Positions 8,177-17,205 of a stretch of 64,000 bases of DNA are shown in pieces; the stretch's first letter is position 1, and every line of letters starts with the position of its first letter. The notes under the pieces were generated by a model. The model was not told the origin of the DNA. It worked only from the letters and a program-made list of their open reading frames with translations, and did no database searches. The translations under genes and the position numbers were made by a program. The stretch covers positions 2,108,001-2,172,000 of the forward strand of contig NZ_CP089507.1 in the NCBI RefSeq assembly GCF_021233355.1, given 5' to 3'. The stretch is from Luteimonas fraxinea (lineage in GTDB: Bacteria > Pseudomonadota > Gammaproteobacteria > Xanthomonadales > Xanthomonadaceae).

Positions 8177-9424
8177 ATGTCCCGCGGCCGCGCGCTGCTG
8201 CTGGTCGCGCTGCTCGTTGCGGCGCTGCCCGTGCTCGACGCCGCAGGGCAGAACAGCCGCGAGACCGAGCGCCGCCTCGAGCGCGTGCGCAAGGAACTGC
8301 GCGATGTCGCCGCCGAGCGCCGTCGACTCGAAGGCCAGCGCGGCGAAGCGGCGCGCGATCTGCGCGCGGCCGACGAACAGGTCTCGACATCCGCGCGCGC
8401 GTTGCGCGACACACGCATCAAGCTCGCCGAAGAACAGATCGCGCTGGAGAAACTGCAGGCACGCCGGGTCGAACTCGAATCCACGGTAGAGACGCGCCGC
8501 GAAGAACTCGCCGCGCTGGTGCGCGCCGCCTACACCGTCGGCGACGAAGCCGCGCTGAAGCTGATGCTCGCGCAGGATCGCGTCGCCGATGCCGGACGCC
8601 TGCTGACCTATCACCGCTATCTGCAGCAGCAACGCAGCACGCGCATCTCCGAACTGCGCGCGGAAATGGCAGAACTCGACGGCATCGAAGCCGCGATCCA
8701 GGACCGCCGCGCGGGACTCGAAGCCGCGCAGGTCGAGCAACGCGCGCAGCTGGCCAAGGTCGAGAGCGATCGCAGCCAGCGCGCCGAAGCGGTCAAGGGC
8801 ATCGAATCGCGCTTCAGCGATCGCAGCGCCCGCGAAAAAGCACTCGGTCGCGATGCCCGCTCGCTGGAACGCGTGCTCACCCAACTGCGCGAAGCCGCGC
8901 GCCGCGCCGAGGCCGAACGCCGCGCCGCAGCCGCCGCTGCGCGCGAACGCGAAGCGCGCGAAGCCCGTGAAGCGACCGCGGCAGGCCGTCCGCGTCCACC
9001 ACCGCGTCCGCCGACCCAGGTAGCCCGCACGACCGCACCGCAGGTCGGCGGCCTCGGCTGGCCGGTCAGCGGCAGCCTGCTCACCGCCTACGGCGGCAAG
9101 TTGCCCGACGGCCGCAGCAGCACCGGCATTCTGATCGGCGCGCCTGCAGGCACCGCGGTGAAAGCCGTTGCCGACGGCACGGTGGTCTTCGCCGAATGGA
9201 TGACCGGCTACGGCATGCTGCTGATCGTCGACCACGGCAACGGCTACATGAGCCTCTACGCGCACAACGACGGCCTGCTCAAGAGCGTCGGCAACGCCGT
9301 GCGCCGCGGCGACACCGTCTCCAGCGTCGGCAGCTCCGGCGGCCAGGGCCGCAGCGGCCTGTACTTCGAACTGCGCCAGAACGGCACACCGGTGAATCCA
9401 ACGACGTGGTTGCAGCGGCGCTGA
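8177..9424 (+). CDS. envC: Murein hydrolase activator EnvC family protein
   Basis: A 415-residue periplasmic protein. A signal peptide is followed by a long charged coiled coil (about residues 30-260), an Ala/Arg/Pro-rich linker and a C-terminal LytM/M23 domain (about 295-415). The LytM zinc ligands are lost: the first motif reads GRSSTGILIGAP with no HxxxD, and the HxH position reads GLYFELRQ. This matches known EnvC, which activates amidases AmiA/AmiB rather than cutting peptidoglycan. It likely works at the division septum. It is co-transcribed with gpmI (2-bp gap). Confidence 0.9.
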   Translation: MSRGRALLLVALLVAALPVLDAAGQNSRETERRLERVRKELRDVAAERRRLEGQRGEAARDLRAADEQVSTSARALRDTRIKLAEEQIALEKLQARRVELESTVETRREELAALVRAAYTVGDEAALKLMLAQDRVADAGRLLTYHRYLQQQRSTRISELRAEMAELDGIEAAIQDRRAGLEAAQVEQRAQLAKVESDRSQRAEAVKGIESRFSDRSAREKALGRDARSLERVLTQLREAARRAEAERRAAAAAAREREAREAREATAAGRPRPPPRPPTQVARTTAPQVGGLGWPVSGSLLTAYGGKLPDGRSSTGILIGAPAGTAVKAVADGTVVFAEWMTGYGMLLIVDHGNGYMSLYAHNDGLLKSVGNAVRRGDTVSSVGSSGGQGRSGLYFELRQNGTPVNPTTWLQRR

Positions 9425-9462
9425 GTGGTGTCGGCTGAGCGCTGCTAGCCGCCTGCCAAAAG

Positions 9463-9640
9463 CACCCTCACCCCAACCCCTCTCCCAGAGGGAGAGGGGC
9501 TAAGACCCCGACGCTCGCACCGTACGAGCCCTATCCCTTTGCGGTGAGGCGGCACGCTGGCGAGCCATTGGCTCGCGTGTCGACGAACGCCCTCGCGTCA
9601 GCGCGAGAGCTGGGGCGCGGAACGGGGAGTTGGGGTGAGG
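9463..9640. repeat. Dispersed copy of the multi-hairpin repeat
   Basis: The gene-free 9425-9780 stretch opens with CCCTCACCCCAACCCCTCTC (from about 9466) and continues with GCGAGCCATTGGCTCGC, the GTCGACGAACGCCCTCGCG block and GTTGGGGTGAGGG. The order matches the units at 5101-5606 with a shortened 5' part. Between this copy and the DUF559 gene (about 9641-9780) nothing is recognised. Confidence 0.85.
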
Positions 9641-9780
9641 GCAGTCGCGCAAGAGGCACCGTCTCTTGGGAGTACGCGGACACACCGCGGCAATCCCCCA
9701 CGCCCCCATTCCGCCTCCTCCGAGCGAACCCGCCACCCACGCACCGCAACACTGCACCTGGATCCCCCGGAGTCCGGCGC

Positions 9781-10170
9781 ATGCAATACACATCCGCCAA
9801 GCTTCAGTTCGCGCGCCACCTCCGCCGCGAATCGACCGACGCCGAACGCTTGCTGTGGTTCCACCTGCGCGACCGGCGCCTCGGGGTGAAGTTCAGACGG
9901 CAACAGCCCGTCGGGCCTTTCGTCGTCGACTTTCTGAGTGTCGAAGCCATGCTGATCGTCGAGCTTGATGGCTCGCAGCACGACGATGCCATCGATGCTG
10001 GCCGCACACGTTTCCTGGAACGCCGCGGCTATCGCATGCTGCGTTTCTGGAATCACGATGCCCTGGTGCGCACGGAATCCGTGCTCGAAGTCATCCTCGC
10101 GAGCGTCGCCCTCACCCCAACCCCTCTCCCGGAGGGAGAGGGGCTCGAGCACAACCCCAAACTGCGTTGA
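9781..10170 (+). CDS. DUF559 domain protein (VSR-like endonuclease fold) with repeat-derived C-terminus
   Basis: A 129-residue protein of the DUF559 family, related to very-short-patch-repair endonucleases. Core motifs are FARHLRRESTDAERLLWFHLRDRRL, KFRRQQPVGPFVVDFLS (VDF Asp), LIVELDGSQHD (catalytic-type E-x-D) and RYRMLRFWNHD-like GYRMLRFWNHDAL. Function in cells is unknown. The last 20 or so codons (ALTPTPLPEGEGLEHN) are encoded by an intergenic palindrome of the CCCTCACCCCAACCCC family, so the stop codon is supplied by the repeat. ATG 9781 is chosen because the domain begins there. Confidence 0.82.
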   Translation: MQYTSAKLQFARHLRRESTDAERLLWFHLRDRRLGVKFRRQQPVGPFVVDFLSVEAMLIVELDGSQHDDAIDAGRTRFLERRGYRMLRFWNHDALVRTESVLEVILASVALTPTPLPEGEGLEHNPKLR

Positions 10171-10238
10171 GAGATCCGGCAGCGGGCCACGTGCGAGATC
10201 GAGCCCCTCTCCCCCAGGGAGAGGGGTTGGGGTGAGGG
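10109..10238. repeat. 22-bp perfect inverted repeat pair of the CCCTCACCCCAACCCC family
   Basis: A left arm at 10109-10130 and its exact reverse complement at 10217-10238 flank the DUF559 stop codon. Each arm also starts its own small hairpin (CCCTCTCCC/GGGAGAGGG). The left arm lies inside the DUF559 reading frame. The remaining gap up to 10416 holds no recognised gene. Confidence 0.85.
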
Positions 10239-10416
10239 AAGCCAATCGCAGTTCACTCATATCGGGCGAGTTCAGCCGTTCGCCAACACGCCGCGCCACC
10301 CACCCCACCCGCAGAACTGAACATCCCCGCCCGCCTTTAACGCATTCACACACCCTGCCCGCATAATCGATCGACGCGCGACCGCGCGTTTCGCCCGCCT
10401 TTCCCCGGAGTCCTGC

Positions 10417-12072
10417 ATGCGCGTGAGTTCACTGACGCTGGCCCTGTCCCTGCTGTTGTCGCCAGCCGCGTTCGCGCAGACCCCACGCTCAGCCGAAACG
10501 CCGGCGCAGGCCCCCGGCGAGGCGTCGGAACCCACGCCGCCCGCGCCGCCCGCAACCGCGCCTTCTGAGACGCCGTCGGCCGCGGACGACACCGAGATCC
10601 CCGTGGCCGCCAGCGACGATCCCGGCGCGATGGAGCAGGCTTCCAACCGCGTGCCATTGCAGGAGATCCGCCGCTACGTCGGCGTCTTCAATGCCGTGCG
10701 CGAGGCCTACGTCGAGCCGGTCGAAGACAGCAAGCTCATGTCCTCGGCAATCCGTGGCCTGCTGCTCGATCTCGATCCGCACAGCGTGTACATGCAGAAG
10801 GAAACCGCCACGGCCTTCGACGAAGGCACCGAGGGCGCGTACGACGGCATCGGCGTCGAAGTGATGTATCTGGGCGACGGCAGCATGCGCGTCATCGCGC
10901 CGATCGACGGCACGCCCGCCGCGAAGGCCGGCATCCGCGCGGGCGACGTGATCGTCAGCGTCGACGGCCGCACGCTCACGCCGTCCGACAACGATGGCGC
11001 CGGCCCGCTGCGCGGCGCGCCCGGGACGTCGGTCACCGTCGGCGTGCTGCGCGATGGCGAGACCGCACCGCTCGAGATCCGCGTCGATCGCGAAACCATC
11101 CGCGTCGTCAGCGTGCGCAGCCGCATGCTCGAGCCGGGCTACGGCTACGTGCGCGTGAGCCAGTTCCAGGTCGAGACCGCCGCCGACTTCGCGCGCAATG
11201 TCGGCGAGCTCAAGCAGCAGTCCGGCGGCACGCTGCGCGGTCTGGTGATCGACCTGCGCAGCAATCCCGGCGGCCTGCTGACCTCCGCGGTGCAGATCGC
11301 CGACGACCTGCTCGACAGCGGCAAGATCGTCAGCACCCGCGGCCGCATCCCGATCAGCGATGCCGAGTTCAGTGCGACACCGGGCGACCTGCTCGACGGC
11401 GCCCCGGTGATCGTGCTCGTCGACGTCGGCTCGGCCAGCGCCTCCGAAGTGCTGGCCGGCGCGTTGCGCGACAACAATCGCGCCCGCGTCATCGGCAGCC
11501 GCACCTTCGGCAAGGGCTCGGTACAGACCGTGCTGCCGCTCGACAACGGCGATTCGGTCAAGCTCACCACCGCGCGTTACTACACGCCGAGCGGTCGCTC
11601 CATCCAGGCCCGCGGCATCGATCCCGACACGACCCTCCGCCCCGAGGGCGCGGAGACCGCCGACCCCAACGCCCCGCGCGCCGCCACCGTCTACACCGAA
11701 GCCAACCTGCCGGGCCACCTGCAGGGCGACGAAGAAGACGGCTCCACCGGCGGCGAAGCCCTGCCCGGCGATGGCCCCATCGACGCTGCACTCGCTGAAC
11801 TGAAGAAGCCCTGGGTGCCGACCGCCCAGGTCCACGCCGAAGACACACCGCCCGCTGTCGCCCCGGCGACCGCGATGCCTGCGCCTGCTACCGGGCCGAC
11901 GCCTGCGACGGATACAACGCCGAAAACCACGCCGGCTCCGACATCCGAACCCGTCCCCGCAGCAGAGCCGGCTGAAACACCTGAGACCTCAACGGACCCG
12001 TCGACATCCGAGAACCCAACGGATTCCGACGCAACGCCCGAGACCTCCGAGCCCCCACCGCCGACACCCTGA
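10417..12072 (+). CDS. S41 family C-terminal processing peptidase
   Basis: A 551-residue periplasmic serine protease of the CtpA/Prc type. The signal peptide ends near AAFAQ and a Pro/Ala-rich linker follows. A PDZ domain spans about residues 145-225 (GIGVEV, AAKAGIRAGDVIVSVDG). The catalytic core contains LVIDLRSNPGGLL, GSASASEVLAGAL with the nucleophilic Ser, and RTFGKGSVQTV with the catalytic Lys. The last 150 residues are a low-complexity Pro/Thr/Glu tail unusual in length. With envC upstream it may tune cell-wall hydrolase systems, as Prc/CtpA enzymes do elsewhere. Confidence 0.93.
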   Translation: MRVSSLTLALSLLLSPAAFAQTPRSAETPAQAPGEASEPTPPAPPATAPSETPSAADDTEIPVAASDDPGAMEQASNRVPLQEIRRYVGVFNAVREAYVEPVEDSKLMSSAIRGLLLDLDPHSVYMQKETATAFDEGTEGAYDGIGVEVMYLGDGSMRVIAPIDGTPAAKAGIRAGDVIVSVDGRTLTPSDNDGAGPLRGAPGTSVTVGVLRDGETAPLEIRVDRETIRVVSVRSRMLEPGYGYVRVSQFQVETAADFARNVGELKQQSGGTLRGLVIDLRSNPGGLLTSAVQIADDLLDSGKIVSTRGRIPISDAEFSATPGDLLDGAPVIVLVDVGSASASEVLAGALRDNNRARVIGSRTFGKGSVQTVLPLDNGDSVKLTTARYYTPSGRSIQARGIDPDTTLRPEGAETADPNAPRAATVYTEANLPGHLQGDEEDGSTGGEALPGDGPIDAALAELKKPWVPTAQVHAEDTPPAVAPATAMPAPATGPTPATDTTPKTTPAPTSEPVPAAEPAETPETSTDPSTSENPTDSDATPETSEPPPPTP

Positions 12073-12146
12073 TCGGCAACAGGCAACAGGCAACAGGCCA
12101 CGCCCGAAGGGCGATGGGCCACTGGTAATTGCCAACTGACGCATTC

Positions 12147-12382
12147 GTCGCCCCGGCGAAAGCCGGGGCCCAGCGACTTGGCTCGCAATGCGCTCCGCAC
12201 GAGAATTAAAAGGCAATGCGGCTGTTATGCCCGTCGCCCCAGCGCACGCTGGGGTCCATTTTGACGTTGCTCGAAGCGTCAGCCGCCGCAGCCGCCTGAG
12301 GCACACATCAAAAACCGCCAACAACGCAGAACCCGGCGCCGCTAAGCCAACGTCGCTACCGTCGCCCCGGCGCAAATAGGGC
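12147..12382. repeat. Three GTCGCCCCGGC-type palindromes in a gene-free gap
   Basis: In the 344-bp gap after the S41 gene, three related hairpins occur: CCCCGGCgaaaGCCGGGG (12151-12168), CCCCAGCGcaCGCTGGGG (12237-12254) and a degenerate GTCGCCCCGGCGCAAATAGGGCC (12360-12382). They resemble REP-like extragenic palindromes. Just after the stop, GCAACAGGCAACAGGCAACA is a short tandem run. No gene is seen. Confidence 0.75.
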
Positions 12383-12416
12383 CTAGCGACTCCGCTTCGA
12401 GCAACAAGCGCGCGAA

Positions 12417-12812
12417 CTAACTCCCCCGCGCCACCACCCACCACCCCAACCCCGCCAGCAACACCCCGAGCACCACGCTCGCGATCACGTACACCGCCGC
12501 CATCGCCACATCCCCACGGCGCAGCAACGCCAGCGTTTCCAACCCGAACGCCGAGAACGTCGTGAATCCGCCCATGACGCCGACGATCAACATCGCCCGC
12601 ACGTCCGGCGTGAACCAGCCATGCCGCGCGATCCCGCCCGCCAGCAGCCCAGCGACCAGGCACCCCAGCAGGTTCACAACGAACGTCCCCACCGGAAACC
12701 GCGGCGGCGCCTCCGCGGTCGCGCCCACGAACTGCAGCATCCACACCGACAACTGATACCGGCACACCGACCCGAACGCACCACCCAGCGCGATCAACGC
12801 CAACCGGTTCAT
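12417..12812 (-). CDS. crcB: Fluoride ion channel FluC/CrcB
   Basis: A 131-residue dual-topology membrane protein that expels fluoride. Four hydrophobic helices are clear. Family motifs are GGAFGSVCRY at the N-terminus, FPVGTFVVNLLGC in helix 2 and GVMGGFTTFSAF in helix 3, which contains the Phe box. ATG 12812 gives the usual family length and places GGxxG near the N-terminus; a longer in-frame extension is Arg-rich and unlikely. No fluoride riboswitch was recognised upstream, where tRNA-Arg lies. Confidence 0.93.
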   Translation of the reverse strand: MNRLALIALGGAFGSVCRYQLSVWMLQFVGATAEAPPRFPVGTFVVNLLGCLVAGLLAGGIARHGWFTPDVRAMLIVGVMGGFTTFSAFGLETLALLRRGDVAMAAVYVIASVVLGVLLAGLGWWVVARGS

Positions 12813-12947
12813 CGGCCGCGCTCCCCGCGGCATGCGCGCACGCAAAGGCCGGCGACATGCCGCGCCGCAGAAGCAAAAGAGACCGAAAGCATCTGCCGCA
12901 TCGCGTCCTCGACTGCGGGAAACCCACCGCACGGAACATCGCAGAAA

Positions 12948-13024
12948 TGGTGCGCCTGGAGGGATTCGAACCCCCGACCAATGGCTTCGGAAGCCACTAC
13001 TCTATCCGGCTGAGCTACAGGCGC
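12948..13024 (-). tRNA. tRNA-Arg (anticodon CCG)
   Basis: A 77-nt cloverleaf with encoded CCA. Acceptor stem GCGCCTG pairs with CAGGCGC; the D arm is GCTC...GAGT; the anticodon stem GTGGC/GCCAT encloses loop TTCCGAA, giving anticodon CCG; the T arm is GGGGG-TTCGAAT-CCCTC. The 3' end is toward fluC. Confidence 0.95.
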
Positions 13025-13211
13025 GTCGTCCACGCCGAGCCGGAACAACAGGCAGGGCGGTCGCGCATTGTATCGAAACCGTGCACCCGCAGACAGCCCG
13101 CTCATTTACGCCAGAACACATCCGTAAGATGGGTAGAGCAAAGCGAAACCCGTCGCACCCGCACACCAGAATCGTCATCACCCGACCCAACGCCCCGAGC
13201 CGCATCCCCAC

Positions 13212-13838
13212 GTGAACTGGTCCCGCATCACCCACCTTGGCGACGCCGCCCTCGTGCTTCCGCTACTCGTCGCGGCCATCGTGGGATTGGCCATACAACG
13301 CCCAACCCAACGCCGCGCCGCGTTCCAGTGGGCGTTGATCATCACGACCAGCCTTGCGCTCGTCGCCGCCAGCAAGATCGCCTCCTGCGGCTGGGGCACC
13401 GGCATCCGCCGTTGGAACCGCACCTGCTTCAGCGGCCATACGGTATCCGCATGGCTCGCGTGGCCGGCGCTGCTGATGCTCATGGCGCCAACGCGTCTAC
13501 ACGCGTTGAGCATGACGTTGCTCATTGCGGGAACGGCCACTGCACTCCTCGGCTGGTCCCGTGTTCCGCTTGGCGCGCACCCGCTCAGTGAGGTCATCGC
13601 GCGCACGGTGCTGGGTGGCGTTGCAGCGTGTCTGTGCATGCGGGTGTTGTGTCCGCATGCGTTGGATCGGCGCGGCATCAGCCTGCTGACGGCCGTACTG
13701 CTTGTGTTTGGTGTCGCGCAGCGGCATCGACCGTCCTCCCACGAAGCCCTGGTTCGAAGCGGCCGATGCCATGCTTTCCGGCACGGATCGCGCGGTGCAG
13801 CGGCGTCACTGGTCAACAGGCCAATAATGAATTTTTGA
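13212..13838 (+). CDS. PAP2-like membrane phosphatase with a degenerate motif
   Basis: A 208-residue protein with about six hydrophobic segments. It carries elements of the type 2 phosphatidic acid phosphatase signature: FSGHTVSAW (SGH motif) and SRVPLGAHPLSEVIA, the SR-x5-H-xxx-D motif, with Glu where the usual Asp stands. The first KxxxxxxRP motif is not evident. Activity on lipid or undecaprenyl phosphates is possible but uncertain. The annotated GTG start at 13212 has no strong ribosome site. It stands in an accessory block between tRNA-Arg and hipA. Confidence 0.6.
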   Translation: MNWSRITHLGDAALVLPLLVAAIVGLAIQRPTQRRAAFQWALIITTSLALVAASKIASCGWGTGIRRWNRTCFSGHTVSAWLAWPALLMLMAPTRLHALSMTLLIAGTATALLGWSRVPLGAHPLSEVIARTVLGGVAACLCMRVLCPHALDRRGISLLTAVLLVFGVAQRHRPSSHEALVRSGRCHAFRHGSRGAAASLVNRPIMNF

Positions 13839-13846
13839 TGCATCTC

Positions 13847-13905
13847 AATAGATAATAGATCCGTTAGACCGATCTATTTGATATTTAAATAGATCTATGT
13901 AGACT
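13847..13905 (+). promoter_or_regulatory. hipA promoter with four AATAGAT operator sites
   Basis: Two direct AATAGAT copies (13847-13853, 13854-13860) precede a perfect 9-bp inverted repeat GATCTATTT/AAATAGATC (13871-13879 and 13887-13895). A promoter TTGATA-N16-TAGACT (13878-13883, 13900-13905) overlaps the palindrome. Its start point would fall at or next to the hipA ATG (13913), implying a leaderless mRNA; no ribosome site is present. The region is sharply AT-rich against its surroundings. Binding by the HipB-like protein is inferred. Confidence 0.6.
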
Positions 13906-13912
13906 TCGTCGC

Positions 13913-15184
13913 ATGGCCCGCCATCTCGAAATCCATCTCGACGGACGCTGGGTGCGAGCAGCCACGCTCGAGCCGTTCGGCGATGGCGTACGGGTCGACT
14001 ATCTCGACGACTACGTCTTCAGGGATACGCCTGTACCGGTGTCGATGACCCGCCCGGTCGCATTCAGCCCACCGGGACAAGCCGCAAAAGGCACGCCCGC
14101 CTTCTTGTTCGATCTCGTACCGCAAGGGCATGGCCGTCAGCTGCTGCTGCAACTGCTCGACCTGCGTGACAGCGACCACCTGCTGCTGCCGCTGATCGAG
14201 GCCGGCGCGTTCAGCCCGGTGGGGCAATTGCGCGTCGATACCGCCGTCGCGTTCTACGACGACTATGTGCGCCGCAATCCGCCGCCGCCCGGCGGCTTTA
14301 CGCTACAGGCGCTGGCAAACCGCGACTTGCACGCCGTTGAGCACTTGGCCACGCATGCGATGTTGACCGCGGGCAGTCCGGGCGTGCAGGGCATCGCCCC
14401 GAAGTATCTGCTTGCAGAGGACGCGACGGGCCAGCTGTACGCCGAACTGGCGTTGTCCGACCTGCAGGTCCGCGCGCACTGGCTGGCGAAAGGTCCGCGG
14501 AGCCGGAGTGCCGTCGATCAGACCGTTCTACGCAATGAAGCGGCCTATCTCCAGGTCGCCGCCGCATGTGGCCTGCGTGTGTACAGGGCCGAGACCATCC
14601 GGCTGGAGGGCGGCTTGCTGCTGATGCCCCGTTTCGACAGGCGCGTCGCACCGGTCGGTGTACAGCGCCTCGCCCAGGAAAGCCTCGCCAGTCTTGCGGG
14701 CCTCACCGGCTTTGGGCAGCCGGTCCGTTTGAATACCCTGCTGCGCGCCCTCCGCCGGCACGTGAGCGACCCGCGGACCGAGACCATCGAGTTCCTACAG
14801 CGCGACGTCCTCAACCAGGCAATGCGCAATACCGACAACCACGCGCGCAACCATGCCGTGCAGCGGCTGCCCGGCGGCTGCGTTCAATTGACGCCGCTAT
14901 ACGACTTCGCGCCCATGTTCATGGATCCCGAGCTGATTCCGCGCGTGGCCCAGTGGGCAGATGCCGCCGACGTGCGCCTCGACGACTGGGCGCACATTCT
15001 GGCGGCGCTGGACCTGCGCGACGACGAGCGGGCACCGGTGACGCGCGCGATGCACGACTTCGCCGCCCGCGTTGCCGCGTTGCCGCTGACGATGCGCGAC
15101 GCTGGCGTAGACGCTGCGATCATCGAGCAATGCCGCGCCTCGATCGACCGCCAAGCCGATCAGCTTGCACGGCTCATACCCTGA
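13913..15184 (+). CDS. hipA: HipA-family serine/threonine kinase toxin
   Basis: A 423-residue HipA-like kinase, the toxin of a type II toxin-antitoxin module; E. coli HipA phosphorylates GltX and causes persistence. An N-terminal HipA_N-like part (about 1-125) contains EAGAFSPVGQLRV. The kinase part has a P-loop-like GSPGVQGIAPKYLL (about 154-167), the catalytic loop RNTDNHARNH with Asp308, and the metal-binding LTPLYDFAP with Asp331. Asn-His motifs are intact, so activity is plausible. Its stop overlaps the ATG of the HTH gene by one base. The toxin is encoded first, unlike E. coli hipBA. Confidence 0.9.
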   Translation: MARHLEIHLDGRWVRAATLEPFGDGVRVDYLDDYVFRDTPVPVSMTRPVAFSPPGQAAKGTPAFLFDLVPQGHGRQLLLQLLDLRDSDHLLLPLIEAGAFSPVGQLRVDTAVAFYDDYVRRNPPPPGGFTLQALANRDLHAVEHLATHAMLTAGSPGVQGIAPKYLLAEDATGQLYAELALSDLQVRAHWLAKGPRSRSAVDQTVLRNEAAYLQVAAACGLRVYRAETIRLEGGLLLMPRFDRRVAPVGVQRLAQESLASLAGLTGFGQPVRLNTLLRALRRHVSDPRTETIEFLQRDVLNQAMRNTDNHARNHAVQRLPGGCVQLTPLYDFAPMFMDPELIPRVAQWADAADVRLDDWAHILAALDLRDDERAPVTRAMHDFAARVAALPLTMRDAGVDAAIIEQCRASIDRQADQLARLIP

Positions 15185-15471
15185 TGCCCCGCAACCCGTC
15201 CAGACCAGGTCCGGAACAGGCGCGCATCCAGCGCGAAGCCCTCTACGCGGGCCTGGCCGACGGCAGCATCGGCATTGCCGACGGCGTGCGCCGCATGCGT
15301 CACATCAGCGGTCTCACCCAGCCGGAATTCGCGCGTCACCGGGGCATCAGTGTGCAGGCCTTGCGACAGATCGAATCGGGGGCCGGCAACCCCACCGCGG
15401 CTACACTCGACGCGATCGGCGCCGTGTTCGGGCTGCGCACAGGATTCGTGCCGCGCAACGACCTCACGTAG
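15184..15471 (+). CDS. hipB: HipB-like XRE-family antitoxin/repressor
   Basis: A 95-residue helix-turn-helix protein. The Cro/C1-type domain (about residues 35-90) reads [49 protein letters not shown], with the usual Q-x-x-F-A and I-E-x-G positions. It likely neutralises HipA and represses the operon through the AATAGAT sites upstream. A basic N-terminal 30 residues precede the domain. ATG 15184 shares a base with the hipA stop codon, supporting coupled translation. Confidence 0.85.
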   Translation: MPRNPSRPGPEQARIQREALYAGLADGSIGIADGVRRMRHISGLTQPEFARHRGISVQALRQIESGAGNPTAATLDAIGAVFGLRTGFVPRNDLT

Positions 15472-15607
15472 GCATACCCCCGAGCGGCCGTGTGCCCAGT
15501 TGCCCCCGCGCGCCACCGCAGGATAGGTAGCGCACCGCGAAACCCCTCACTGCCATTCCAAGCGCGACGAACACCCTCAGAAGTTCGGATCGCAATGTCA
15601 GTGCCAG

Positions 15608-16066
15608 GGGTTTCGATGATCTCCCGCAGCGAGGGATAGCGCGGCGTCCACCCCAGCTCACGACGGGCCAGTTCGCTCGCCGCCGCCCGCACCGCAGGAT
15701 CACCCGCGCGCCGCGGCACCATGTCCCACGGCACCTCGCGGCTGACCGTTTCCGCTGCCGCAATCGCTTCACGCACTGAAAATCCCTGGCCGTTGCCCAG
15801 ATTGAAGGCGTGTGCGCCCGGATGCGATGTCCATGTACGCCAGCGCCTGCCAGTGCGCCTGCGCCATATCTTCTACGTGGACGTAATCGCGCGCAGGTGC
15901 CATTCGGCGTCGGCCAGTCGTCACCGAACACCGAGAGTCGGTCGCTCCCAAATGCTGCGCGCAGCACATTCGGAATCACATGCGTCTCGCGCGTATGCGC
16001 CTCACCGATGTCCTCATCCGCGCTCGCCCCGGCCGCGTTGAAATAACGCAGGCAGGCCGGGCTGAA
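15608..16066 (-). pseudogene. 3' fragment of a UDP-glucose 4-epimerase (galE)-like gene
   Basis: Read on the minus strand, three frames join into the C-terminal half of Gal[37 protein letters not shown] and [13 protein letters not shown] in one frame, [21 protein letters not shown] in the next, then [27 protein letters not shown] and [20 protein letters not shown] in a third. At least two frameshifts are present and the NAD-binding N-terminal half is gone. An intact galE lies at 60256-61371. The flanks (15472-15607, 16067-16227) hold nothing else recognisable. Confidence 0.85.
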
Positions 16067-16227
16067 ACGCCCGCCCACCAAGCGCTGGTTTCAGAAGATC
16101 GGCACGTTGCGCAATGGCCCAGAGATTCTTAGGACGCAGCCGAACAGCCGAAGCCCTTGATGGCGCGCCATAAACTTCGGATGACCACACCATCGCCAGA
16201 CATTGTCCTGACCGAGCAAAACGTTGC

Positions 16228-16260
16228 CGCGGGAGCAGACGTTTCGCGTCTGCTCCCGCG
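16228..16260 (-). terminator. Terminator of the Asp-rich protein gene
   Basis: A 14-bp perfect stem (CGCGGGAGCAGACG with CGTCTGCTCCCGCG) around a 5-nt loop lies 9 bp past the stop of the gene at 16270. On the minus strand it is followed by GCAACGTTTTGC, a weak U-run. Confidence 0.7.
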
Positions 16261-16269
16261 ACGGCCTTG

Positions 16270-17007
<738 letters not shown>

Positions 17008-17175
17008 TGCCGTCTCCTCATTCCATGAAGTGCCCGGCCACCACAACGGTGGACGGGAAGTCGGGAGGTTAGAAACCGCTGCAAGCCGGCGGGCGTATTT
17101 CCCCGAAGGGTGTTGTATTAGCCGCCCTCCCGACGCAGGCATCACGTCGGTCCATGCCCGCAGGTGCACGGGCAC

Positions 17176-17205
17176 AAAAAACCCACCAGATTGACGGAGG
17201 TGGGG
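17176..17205 (-). terminator. Intrinsic terminator ending the C4-like RNA
   Basis: On the minus strand CCCCACC...TGGTGGG closes a short stem and is followed at once by TTTTTT (17176-17181). It separates the RNA from the leader of the Asp-rich gene. Confidence 0.65.

Noticed and set aside
6585..8414. A 609-codon minus-strand frame opposite gpmI
   Set aside because: It is an antisense shadow of high-GC coding sequence; the plus strand encodes complete phosphoglycerate mutase.
8177..9424. Active LytM/M23 endopeptidase
   Set aside because: The HxxxD and HxH zinc motifs are missing, which fits an EnvC-type amidase activator.
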